64,000 nt of DNA, taken from Butyrivibrio sp. AE3009 (GTDB lineage Bacteria > Bacillota > Clostridia > Lachnospirales > Lachnospiraceae). Location of the stretch: contig NZ_ATVS01000015.1 in the NCBI RefSeq assembly GCF_000420845.1, positions 1-64,000 of the forward strand, in the 5' to 3' direction. Positions 18,160-26,064 of this stretch are shown here, in pieces. The notes under the pieces were generated by a model. That model was not told the origin of the DNA, did no database searches, and was given only the letters and a program-made list of their open reading frames with translations. Position 1 is the stretch's first letter, and every line of letters begins with the position of its first letter. Made by a program: the position numbers and the translations under genes.

Positions 18160-19098
18160 ATGGATCAGGCACAACAACTACGAAATATCATAAAAAGTCA
18201 GGGTGTGCCCCAAAGACCGCTTGCCAGAATCATTACCGTTACCAGTGGTAAAGGAGGTGTAGGCAAGTCCAATGTGGCCATAAACCTTGCGGTTCAGTTC
18301 AGAAAAATGGGTAAGAGGGTTATTATTCTCGATGCGGATTTCGGACTGGCCAATATAGAGATAATGTTCGGAACCATTCCGAGACATAATCTATCGGATC
18401 TTATTTATCAGGGCAAGAATATCAAGGATATCATAACCTGGGGACCTGAAGGAGTCGGTTTTATCTCAGGCGGATCAGGAATATCCGGCATGTACAATCT
18501 AAGCCGCGATTATCTTGTTTATATTATCGTAAATCTTGCCGAACTTGATGCAATTGCTGATATAATAATAATAGATACAGGAGCGGGTATTTCCAGTGCA
18601 GTAATGGAGTTCCTTGTAGCCAGTGGTGAGATTATTCTGGTTACAACTCCGGAGCCGACATCAATTACGGATTCCTATTCGCTTTTGAAGGCTCTTAATC
18701 AGACGCCGAGGTTCTCAAGAGACTTCACCAAGGTCAAGGTTGTTTCCAACAAGGTATCCTCCGACGAAGAAGGTCAGCAGTTGTTTAACAAATTAAATGC
18801 TGTCGTCGCAAGATATTTGAAACTCCCACTTACCTATATGGGGGCGATACCGCAGGATCAGATGCTGTCAAGGAGCGTGATGCAACAGTCACCTGTTTCA
18901 CTTCAGTATCCCAATGCCAAGTCGGTTAAGGCTTTTGAGAGAATCGCCGGAGAACTGGTAAGTCCGGCTGAGGCAAAGGAGATTAAGCAGAGGGGAATGG
19001 CTGCTTTTTTCTCACATATCATAACAGGCAGGAAACTGAGCAGTGCTCAAATGCCGGGGACAAGCGGCCCTGTCAATTTACAAAACACTACCAACTAA
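18160..19098 (+). CDS. flhG: Flagellum number regulator FlhG (YlxH/FleN), MinD-like ATPase
   Basis: A 312-residue MinD/ParA-type ATPase. The N-terminal amphipathic activator helix contains D-Q-A-Q-Q-L-R, the motif that stimulates FlhF. The deviant Walker A is TSGKGGVGKSN (about 28-38). The next Asp motif is IILDADFGLANIE and Walker B is IIIDTGAG. Longer in-frame starts exist inside flhF, but ATG 18160 gives the canonical DQAQ start and follows CGGGGA. It works with FlhF to limit flagellar number. Confidence 0.93.
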   Translation: MDQAQQLRNIIKSQGVPQRPLARIITVTSGKGGVGKSNVAINLAVQFRKMGKRVIILDADFGLANIEIMFGTIPRHNLSDLIYQGKNIKDIITWGPEGVGFISGGSGISGMYNLSRDYLVYIIVNLAELDAIADIIIIDTGAGISSAVMEFLVASGEIILVTTPEPTSITDSYSLLKALNQTPRFSRDFTKVKVVSNKVSSDEEGQQLFNKLNAVVARYLKLPLTYMGAIPQDQMLSRSVMQQSPVSLQYPNAKSVKAFERIAGELVSPAEAKEIKQRGMAAFFSHIITGRKLSSAQMPGTSGPVNLQNTTN

Positions 19099-19131
19099 TT
19101 TCTTATGAGAAAATGGAGAAACTGACAATTT

Positions 19132-19851
19132 ATGCTGGCTGATTACATTTCACCGGGAAACAGAGTAGAACTGAAAGCTACCGGCAAAATCTGGATGGAT
19201 GAGGATGCTAGGACAAAGCAGATCTACATGAGTAAGGTCATGGATATCACCTCTGACGACAGGATAGAGGTGCTGATGCCCTTTGAGAAGGGAAAACTTG
19301 TGCTGCTGCCTGTGGACGGAGAGTACAGTTTGTGCTTTTACTCCACCAAGGGACTTTTCCAATGCTATTCCAGGATTGTAGACCGGTACAGAAGCGACAA
19401 CATGTATATTTTGGTGCTGGATCTGACGAGCAACCTGCAAAAGCTCCAACGAAGGGAATATTACAGATTCAGCTGCGCTTTGGAACTTAAGTCAAGGTTA
19501 TGTAGCACCGAAGAATTTGAAGCCTTCAAGAGAAACAGAAAATATCTTGTTGATCCGGGTTCCCTTGAAAAAAGTGTTGTGGTAGATATCAGCGGAGGAG
19601 GCCTGAGATTTGTTGCCAACTTCATGTACGAGGAAGGTAGTACAATCTACTGCTCCTATAGACTACCGGGAAATATTAACGATAAAGAGTACGAAATGAT
19701 ATGCAATGTTCTAAAGGTTCAAGAGCTGGAAGCCAAGCCTGGCCTGTATGAACACAGAATTCAGTACATTTACATTGACGAGACTTCCAGAGAAGATATT
19801 ATACATTTTATCTTTGAAGAAGAACGAAAAATAAGAAAGAAGCAAACTTAA
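19132..19851 (+). CDS. PilZ domain protein, YcgR/YpfA-type flagellar brake
   Basis: A 239-residue protein: an N-terminal YcgR-like domain (1-100) and a C-terminal PilZ domain with both c-di-GMP-binding motifs, R-x-x-x-R (R108 to R112 in RREYYR) and D-x-S-x-x-G (D152, S154, G157). Both are intact, so c-di-GMP binding is expected. Family members slow the motor or stator when c-di-GMP is high. Its place between flhG and cheB supports motility control. The next gene, cheB, starts 2 nt after its stop. Confidence 0.9.
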   Translation: MLADYISPGNRVELKATGKIWMDEDARTKQIYMSKVMDITSDDRIEVLMPFEKGKLVLLPVDGEYSLCFYSTKGLFQCYSRIVDRYRSDNMYILVLDLTSNLQKLQRREYYRFSCALELKSRLCSTEEFEAFKRNRKYLVDPGSLEKSVVVDISGGGLRFVANFMYEEGSTIYCSYRLPGNINDKEYEMICNVLKVQELEAKPGLYEHRIQYIYIDETSREDIIHFIFEEERKIRKKQT

Positions 19852-19853
19852 TT

Positions 19854-20924
19854 ATGAAAAAAATTTTGATTATTGATGACTCTGCACTTATGAGAACCGT
19901 CCTCAGTGATATCATTAATTCAGATTCAAGATTTCAGGTAGTAGATAAGGCTAAAGACGGTGTTGAAGGACTTGATTTACTTAAAAAGAAGACCTATGAC
20001 GCCGTTGTTCTCGACATTAATATGCCGAGAATGGATGGAATCACAATGCTCAAGGAGCTGAATAAGGCCAAGATCAAAGCAAAGATCATGATGGCCAGCA
20101 CCGACACGAAAGAGGGTGCCAAGGTTACCATGGATGCCCTTGATCTGGGAGCACTGGATTTCGTTCATAAGCCGGATAGAGCTTCGGAGTGTAGGGGAGA
20201 GGACTTTACTAAGACCTTTATTAACACTCTGGCAGCCGTAGCCGATTCCAAGGCACCTGTTTCAACCAAGAGTTTCTCCATGGAAGACGTGAAAGAAACC
20301 AAGAAGGTTGTGGATCTTGTCAGCAAATCTGCCAGCAAGATAACAGGTAACAGAATTGTAGCAGTGGCAAGCTCTACGGGAGGACCAAGAGCTCTTCAGG
20401 CAGTAATACCAAAACTTCCTAAGAATCTGAAAACGCCGGTTGTACTTGTTCAGCATATGCCGGAAGGCTTTACCGCATCTCTTGCGGAGAGACTTGATTC
20501 TCTCTCAGAGGTTAAGGTTAAGGAGGCAGCTGAAGGAGATATCCTGCAGCCGGGAACGGTTTACATCTCTAGGGGCGGCAAACATATGCATATAGTGAAA
20601 AACGGGGGCAAAAGCACTATTCACTATATGGATGGTCCCACCAGAGAAGGCGTCAGACCTTGTGCTAACTTCATGTACGAATCTCTCATGGAATCCGATT
20701 ATGATGAGATTTGTTGTGTAGTTATGACAGGTATGGGTGCTGATGGAACAGAAGGAATTAAAAATCTGAAGACTAAGAAAAAAGTACATGTGATCGGACA
20801 GGAAGAGAGTACCTGTACCGTTTACGGAATGCCCAAAGCAGTTGCAACGGCCGGACTTGTTGATCAGGTTGTAAAACTCGATGACATTGCCCGGGAAATC
20901 ATTATGAATGTCGGCGTGTCTTGA
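19854..20924 (+). CDS. cheB: Chemotaxis response regulator protein-glutamate methylesterase CheB
   Basis: A 356-residue protein: receiver domain (1-125; acidic D8/D9, phospho-acceptor D54) joined to a methylesterase domain. Catalytic residues are visible in AVASSTGGPR (S175), VQHMPEGF (H202) and MTGMGADG (Asp). It demethylates and deamidates chemoreceptors. The partner methyltransferase gene cheR is not in the window. Confidence 0.95.
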   Translation: MKKILIIDDSALMRTVLSDIINSDSRFQVVDKAKDGVEGLDLLKKKTYDAVVLDINMPRMDGITMLKELNKAKIKAKIMMASTDTKEGAKVTMDALDLGALDFVHKPDRASECRGEDFTKTFINTLAAVADSKAPVSTKSFSMEDVKETKKVVDLVSKSASKITGNRIVAVASSTGGPRALQAVIPKLPKNLKTPVVLVQHMPEGFTASLAERLDSLSEVKVKEAAEGDILQPGTVYISRGGKHMHIVKNGGKSTIHYMDGPTREGVRPCANFMYESLMESDYDEICCVVMTGMGADGTEGIKNLKTKKKVHVIGQEESTCTVYGMPKAVATAGLVDQVVKLDDIAREIIMNVGVS

Positions 20925-20996
20925 GGGATTTCATTACTTTTTAATTATTCTTTAACAGACTTTTAGCAAATTCCTCTATATGAAATGTCGATATTT

Positions 20997-21036
20997 AGTA
21001 CAAAAGTATGCGATAATATACGTGTACTTTTGTACT
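20997..21036. repeat. 12-bp perfect inverted repeat flanking a possible promoter before cheA
   Basis: AGTACAAAAGTA (20997-21008) and TACTTTTGTACT (21025-21036) are exact reverse complements separated by 16 nt. The spacer holds an extended -10 (TGC GATAAT, 21009-21017). There is no adjoining T-run, so it does not look like a terminator; it could be an operator over an internal promoter. Confidence 0.7.
21009..21017 (+). promoter_or_regulatory. Possible extended -10 promoter upstream of cheA
   Basis: TGC GATAAT lies in the 140-bp cheB-cheA gap, about 48 nt before the cheA start. No good -35 is present at 16-18 nt, so an activator or the TG element would be needed. Confidence 0.35.
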
Positions 21037-21064
21037 TAACTTTTCTTATGGAGGTATATAGGTT

Positions 21065-23188
21065 ATGGATGTTTCCCAGTATCTAAGTGTCTTTCTCGAT
21101 GAAGCTAAGGAGCACCTGCAGTCCCTTAATGATAATATTATGGTTCTGGAGCAGGATCCTGAGAATGAAGATTGTATTAATGAGATCTTCAGATCTGCCC
21201 ACTCCATGAAGGGTATGGCCGGAACCATGGGCTATACCAGAATGCAGAACCTTACCCACGACATGGAGGACGTATTCTCCGATGTTCGTGCCGGCAAGAT
21301 CAAGATCAAATCTGCCGATATCGACGTTCTTTTGCAGTGCCTTGATGCTATTCAGGGATATGTTGACAATATCACCGAGAATCAGGATGAAGGAACTGAG
21401 GAACATCAGAATATCATAAAGTCTCTTGCTGATATCAGAAATGGTGTAAGTGGTGACGGCGATGCAGCTCCCGCAGCAGCACCTGCAGCAGAGGCAGCTT
21501 CCGGCGATGGTGGCGATGCAGCTCCCGGAGCCGACGGAGCATCAGACTACAGGGCAATTCGCCTTGATCCGTCAGTAAAATCCACATTGGAAGAAGCCAA
21601 AAATCAGGGTAAGAATATTTTCGGTGTTACCGTTCATATCCAGGAATCCTGCATCCTTAAGGCTGCAAGAGGTTTCCTTGTATTCAAGGGACTGGAAGAG
21701 ATCGGTGAGATCGCTGTTTCTGATCCCACAACCCAGGATATTGAGGATGAAAAGTTTGAATTCACTTTCTCCCTTATCCTTATTACTGATGAGTCAAAAG
21801 AAAAGGTAGAAGAGATAGTTAAGGCTGTTTCTGAAGTAGAGAGCTGTGATTGCGGCGAATTTGATCCCAGCGGCGCGAAAGCTGCAGAGGATAAGGAAGA
21901 AGCAGCGCCTGCAGCATCAGCAGCACCTGCGCCCGCAGCATCAGCAGCTCCAGCAGCTGCAGCAGCACCCGCAGCCAATACTCCCGCACCTGCAGCAGCA
22001 GGCGGCGGAGCAGGCGGCAAGAAGCCTGTTGGTAAGCCCGTTGTTAACAGAACAGTCCGTGTAGATATAGAGAAGCTCGATGTTCTCATGAACCTTGTAT
22101 CCGAGCTTATTATTGCTAAGAACTCACTTATTTCCGCAGCCAATACATCAGGCGTAAGTAACGTAAATGAACAGATAGAGTATCTTGAGAGTGTAACCAC
22201 CAACCTTCATGAATCGGTCATGAAAGTTCGAATGGTTCCTATCGAGAGCGTTCTTCAGAAATTCCCTCGTATGATCAGAGACCTTAACAAGACTCTGAAC
22301 AAGAAGATGGAACTGACCATGACCGGTGAAGAGACAGAAATGGACCGTACCGTGGTTGATGAAATCGGCGATCCTCTGATGCACCTTATCAGAAACAGTG
22401 CCGACCATGGTATTGAGTCTGCAGAGCTTCGTGCTCAGCGTGGCAAACCGGAAGTTGGACAGATTTTCCTCCATGCTTATCAGGACGGCAACAGCGTTGT
22501 TATCGAAGTTGGTGACGATGGTAACGGTATTGACGCCGAGGCAGTTAAGAATAAGGCCATCGAAAAAGGTGTCGTATCTCCTGAGCAGGCAGCACTTCTT
22601 ACAGAGAAACAGTGCGTAGAGCTTTTATTCCATCCCGGCTTCTCTACAGCAAAGGTTGTTTCCGAAATTTCAGGTCGAGGCGTAGGTCTTGACGTTGTTA
22701 AATCTAAAGTTGAATCACTTTCCGGTGAAGTAACTGTAAAGACCAAGCTTGGTGAAGGATCAACCTGGGTTATCAGACTTCCTCTTACCCTTGCCATCAT
22801 CCAGGCTCTCATGGTTGTTATCGGAAATGAAAAATATGCGATTCCTCTGGATTCAATTCAGAGTATCGAGGATGTTAATCCTGCAGATCTTAAGCTTGTT
22901 GAGAACAAAGAGGTTATCAACCTTCGTGGAAGCGTACTTCCTCTCATCAGACTTAACGAAGTTCTTGATACTGAGTCCACAAGATCACCTGACGAAGATA
23001 TGGTTGTTGTTATCGCAAGAAAGGGCGATCAGCTCGCAGGTCTTGTAATCGATGAACTCATGGGTCAGCAGGAAATCGTTATCAAGCCTCTTGGCAAATA
23101 TACCAATAAGTGTAAGCTCATCAGCGGTGCTACTATTCTTGGTGACGGTGAGATTGCTCTTATTCTTGATACCAATTCAATTTTCTGA
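21065..23188 (+). CDS. cheA: Chemotaxis histidine kinase CheA
   Basis: A 707-residue kinase. The P1 Hpt domain carries phospho-acceptor H46 in FRSAHSMKGMAGTMGY. P2 (about 175-270) binds CheY/CheB. An Ala/Pro-rich linker (about 280-320) is followed by the P3 dimerisation domain, a P4 ATPase (HLIRNSADHGIE; GDDGNGID; SGRGVGLDVV) and a P5 CheW-like domain. It takes receptor signals through CheW and phosphorylates CheY and CheB. RBS ATGGAGG. Confidence 0.96.
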   Translation: MDVSQYLSVFLDEAKEHLQSLNDNIMVLEQDPENEDCINEIFRSAHSMKGMAGTMGYTRMQNLTHDMEDVFSDVRAGKIKIKSADIDVLLQCLDAIQGYVDNITENQDEGTEEHQNIIKSLADIRNGVSGDGDAAPAAAPAAEAASGDGGDAAPGADGASDYRAIRLDPSVKSTLEEAKNQGKNIFGVTVHIQESCILKAARGFLVFKGLEEIGEIAVSDPTTQDIEDEKFEFTFSLILITDESKEKVEEIVKAVSEVESCDCGEFDPSGAKAAEDKEEAAPAASAAPAPAASAAPAAAAAPAANTPAPAAAGGGAGGKKPVGKPVVNRTVRVDIEKLDVLMNLVSELIIAKNSLISAANTSGVSNVNEQIEYLESVTTNLHESVMKVRMVPIESVLQKFPRMIRDLNKTLNKKMELTMTGEETEMDRTVVDEIGDPLMHLIRNSADHGIESAELRAQRGKPEVGQIFLHAYQDGNSVVIEVGDDGNGIDAEAVKNKAIEKGVVSPEQAALLTEKQCVELLFHPGFSTAKVVSEISGRGVGLDVVKSKVESLSGEVTVKTKLGEGSTWVIRLPLTLAIIQALMVVIGNEKYAIPLDSIQSIEDVNPADLKLVENKEVINLRGSVLPLIRLNEVLDTESTRSPDEDMVVVIARKGDQLAGLVIDELMGQQEIVIKPLGKYTNKCKLISGATILGDGEIALILDTNSIF

Positions 23189-23212
23189 TGAAGATGAAAA
23201 GGAGAAATCGTT

Positions 23213-23707
23213 ATGAATGAACTTAGAGATACCGCTGATGTAGGAGAACTTATTCAGTATATCGTTATCAAAATCGATGAAGAGCAATATGGTATCAATA
23301 TCAAATTTATTGATAACATTGTAAGAATGCAGCAGATTACCCGTGTGCCTAAGGTTGATGATTATCTTAAGGGCGTTATCAATATCCGAGGCGAGATTGT
23401 TCCTGTTATGAGTGTTCGTATGAAGATGGGGCTCGCAGAGGAAGAGATTACCAATAAGTCCAGAATCATTATTCTTAAGACTTCAGAGGGCGATCTTGTT
23501 GGAATCATTGTTGACCAGGTTAACCAGGTTCTTACACTTGGCTCCAACAATATTGAGAAGGTTCGCTATGATGACAAGAAGAGCAAAGAGGAAACAACCT
23601 TCGTAAGCGGAGTTGGTCACTATGATGGAGGACTTGTATCAATTCTTGATCTTGATGCGGTAGTTTCAGAAAAGGAAATTAAAGAGAAGGCAGCAAGCGC
23701 AAGCTGA
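23213..23707 (+). CDS. cheW: Chemotaxis coupling protein CheW
   Basis: A 164-residue CheW-like protein (YIVIKIDEEQYGINIKFIDNIVRMQQITRVPKVDDYLKGVINIRGEIVPVMSVR). It bridges chemoreceptors to CheA. It lies 24 nt after cheA with RBS AAGGAGA and is followed by cheC after 15 nt. Confidence 0.95.
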   Translation: MNELRDTADVGELIQYIVIKIDEEQYGINIKFIDNIVRMQQITRVPKVDDYLKGVINIRGEIVPVMSVRMKMGLAEEEITNKSRIIILKTSEGDLVGIIVDQVNQVLTLGSNNIEKVRYDDKKSKEETTFVSGVGHYDGGLVSILDLDAVVSEKEIKEKAASAS

Positions 23708-23722
23708 TTGGAGGTATGAAAC

Positions 23723-24355
23723 ATGGGAGAAATGAGTCTGGACAGCTTATCCAGCCAGTATTTCGATGTCTTAAAGGAGCTTGGTAATATCGGTGCCGGT
23801 AATGCCACAACAGCTCTTGCACAGATGATCGGAACCAAGGTAGATATGTCTGTGCCCCAGGTACGACTTCTTGACTTTAAGGATGTCGGAGACCTTATGG
23901 GCGGTGCAGAGAAGATCATGGCAGGTATTTACCTCGCCGTTGAAGGAGATATAGACGGAAGTATCATGTTCCTTTTGGGAAAACAGGCTGCAAGACATCT
24001 TGTAGATAAACTGATGGGAACCGGAAGTAAACCTGAGGAAGCTGATTTTGATGAGGTTGAGATGTCGGCTCTTAAGGAAGTCGGCAATATTATCACAGGT
24101 TCATACCTTAATTCATTGTCAATGATGACGAACCTCAAGCTTGTTCCATCAATTCCGTACGTTGCCATTGATATGGCTGCGGCTATACTGTCAGTACCGG
24201 CAATTCAGTTCGGTATGATGGGCGATAAGATACTCCTTATTGAAACACAGTTTTTTGATGAGCTTAAGTTATCCGGTTACTTTATTCTTTTACCTGATGT
24301 GGATGGCTATACAAAGATTCTCTCTTCACTGGGAATGGGAGATATTTCACTTTAA
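23723..24355 (+). CDS. cheC: CheY-P phosphatase CheC
   Basis: A 210-residue CheC with both phosphatase centres: E19/N22 in KELGNIGAGNAT and E119/N122 in LKEVGNIITGSYLNSL. CheC dephosphorylates CheY-P and is stimulated by CheD. An internal ATG (23732) is possible, but 23723 lies closer to the GGAGG RBS. It is adjacent to cheD, as usual. Confidence 0.95.
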   Translation: MGEMSLDSLSSQYFDVLKELGNIGAGNATTALAQMIGTKVDMSVPQVRLLDFKDVGDLMGGAEKIMAGIYLAVEGDIDGSIMFLLGKQAARHLVDKLMGTGSKPEEADFDEVEMSALKEVGNIITGSYLNSLSMMTNLKLVPSIPYVAIDMAAAILSVPAIQFGMMGDKILLIETQFFDELKLSGYFILLPDVDGYTKILSSLGMGDISL

Positions 24356-24369
24356 CGAAGGGGCATTTT

Positions 24370-24855
24370 ATGAGTCAGATTATTAAGGTTGGAATGGCCG
24401 ATCTGAATATTTGCGTAAGCCCCGACGGTATAACCACACTGGGGCTAGGTTCCTGCGTAGGCATAGCCATAAGGGATCCGGTGACCAAGATTGGCGGACT
24501 GGCACATGTTATGTTGCCTGACTCCACTGAGATAAAGAACAATTCCAATATTCCCAAATTTGCCGACACCGGTATTGAAGAACTGGTTAAACAGATTGTG
24601 GCTAAAGGTGCGTCCAGATCGAGGCTTGTCGCCAAGATCGCCGGAGGTGCCCAGATGTTTGCGTTCCAGTCAAATAACCAGACAATGCGTGTGGGTGATA
24701 GGAATGTTGCGGCTTCTCTTAAGAAGCTTAAAGAACTGAACATACCTGTTCTTGCTCAGGATACAGGTGATTCATATGGAAGAACAGTCATTTTTTATCC
24801 GGAAAACGGGAACTATATAATCAGAGCTGTTGGAAAGCCTGAGAAAACGATATGA
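24370..24855 (+). CDS. cheD: Chemoreceptor glutamine deamidase CheD
   Basis: A 161-residue protein with catalytic C29 in LGLGSCVGIAIRDP and H46 in GGLAHVMLP. CheD deamidates receptor glutamines and forms a CheC-CheD complex. The stop overlaps the next gene's ATG (ATGA). Confidence 0.95.
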   Translation: MSQIIKVGMADLNICVSPDGITTLGLGSCVGIAIRDPVTKIGGLAHVMLPDSTEIKNNSNIPKFADTGIEELVKQIVAKGASRSRLVAKIAGGAQMFAFQSNNQTMRVGDRNVAASLKKLKELNIPVLAQDTGDSYGRTVIFYPENGNYIIRAVGKPEKTI

Positions 24856-25253
24856 GTACGGATACAGAAAACCTCGAAAACGAGGAAACCAGAGAAAAAA
24901 ATAGTTCTTTTGATAACATCGAAGCTATCAAAAAGATCAATACTAAACTGATCACACCACTGATAGTGCTTTCTGCTACTGCCGTGATTGCGGTATTTAC
25001 GTACTTTAAGCGCTATCCGGTGGGGGATTGGTTTGTTATTGTTTTTTCATCTGTTGTCATTTTCCTGATTATTGGATTTATTACCGAGAAGATGATAACC
25101 GGATTTTTGGAAATTAACTACCAAAAGCTTCTGGCGGAAAAAGAAGAGGCCGACAGACTTGCCGAGGAAGCCAGAAAAGCTATGGAAGCTGAAGCGGGAG
25201 ATGAAACACAGATAAGTGAAGATCAGGATTTCCCCGCAAATAATATATTCTGA
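24852..25253 (+). CDS. Uncharacterised two-helix membrane protein in the flagellar operon
   Basis: A 133-residue protein not recognised by family. It has a charged, mainly acidic N-terminus (1-25), two transmembrane helices (about 33-52 and 58-78), and an acidic, Ala/Glu-rich helical tail (about 85-115, likely coiled coil). Its ATG overlaps the cheD stop (ATGA), so it is translated with cheD, and the sigma factor gene follows 19 nt later. Position suggests a motility-related role, but no motif shows one. Confidence 0.75.
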   Translation: MSTDTENLENEETREKNSSFDNIEAIKKINTKLITPLIVLSATAVIAVFTYFKRYPVGDWFVIVFSSVVIFLIIGFITEKMITGFLEINYQKLLAEKEEADRLAEEARKAMEAEAGDETQISEDQDFPANNIF

Positions 25254-25272
25254 GAATTTGGGGTTGTGACGC

Positions 25273-26046
25273 ATGGATGAAGCGGGAAAGAATAAATTAT
25301 GGGAAGATTACCATAAGAATAAAACGCAGGAACTGAGGGAACAGCTTATTTTGGAGTATGCTCCTTTGGTTAAGCTTGTGGCCGGAAGACTTAGCATGTA
25401 CCTTGGATTTAACGTTGAGTACGACGATCTGGTAGGCTATGGCATCTTTGGTCTGATAGATGCTATAGATAAGTTCGATCTGATGAAGGACGTTAAATTC
25501 GAGACCTATGCAAGCCTTCGTATTCGTGGTGCGATTTTGGACCAGATAAGAAAGATGGACTGGATTCCAAGAACCATAAGACAGAGACAGAAAAAAATTG
25601 ATGCCGCAATCCGTGAGATTGAAAGAGATAAAGGACATGTGGCCACAGATGCCGAGATAGCGGCAAAGATGGAAATCTCCGAGGATGAATACGCCAACTG
25701 GCAGAGCCAGATGAAGGTTACCGGAGTCGTTTCACTTAACGAATTTATGGACCAGGGCGCAGATATACCGGAGGATGTAAATAACAGAAGCGCTGGATTT
25801 GTTAAACCCGAGGAAGCAATTGAAAAAGAAGAGCTTAAGAAAATGCTGGCGCAGTCACTTGAGCTTTTGACAGATAAAGAGAAAAAAGTAATTCTATTGT
25901 ATTACTATGAAGAACTTACTCTTAAAGAGATAAGCGAAGTTCTGGAGGTATCGGAATCGAGAGTATCCCAGCTTCATACCAAGGCTCTTCATAAAATGAG
26001 AGAGAAGCTCGGAGCCTATTTGGGAATTCTCACCAATTCCAGATAA
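25273..26046 (+). CDS. fliA: Flagellar RNA polymerase sigma factor (sigma-28; FliA/SigD/WhiG)
   Basis: A 257-residue sigma factor. Region 2 (LVKLVAGRLSMYLGFNVEYDDLVGYGIFGLIDAIDKFD... FETYASLRIRGAILDQIRKMDWIPRTIRQ) is typical of the FliA/SigD group. Region 3 and region 4 (LTDKEKKVILLYYYEELTLKEISEVLEVSESRVSQLHTKALHKMR) are intact. It should direct transcription of flagellin and other late motility genes. In Bacillus the orthologue also lies after cheD near the operon's end. Confidence 0.95.
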   Translation: MDEAGKNKLWEDYHKNKTQELREQLILEYAPLVKLVAGRLSMYLGFNVEYDDLVGYGIFGLIDAIDKFDLMKDVKFETYASLRIRGAILDQIRKMDWIPRTIRQRQKKIDAAIREIERDKGHVATDAEIAAKMEISEDEYANWQSQMKVTGVVSLNEFMDQGADIPEDVNNRSAGFVKPEEAIEKEELKKMLAQSLELLTDKEKKVILLYYYEELTLKEISEVLEVSESRVSQLHTKALHKMREKLGAYLGILTNSR

Positions 26047-26064
26047 TCGATAAGGAGTATTGGC

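Noticed and set aside
21634-22203. A 189-codon minus-strand open frame inside cheA
   Set aside because: It lies opposite the GC-rich Ala/Pro linker of cheA, which removes stops on the other strand; cheA is certain.
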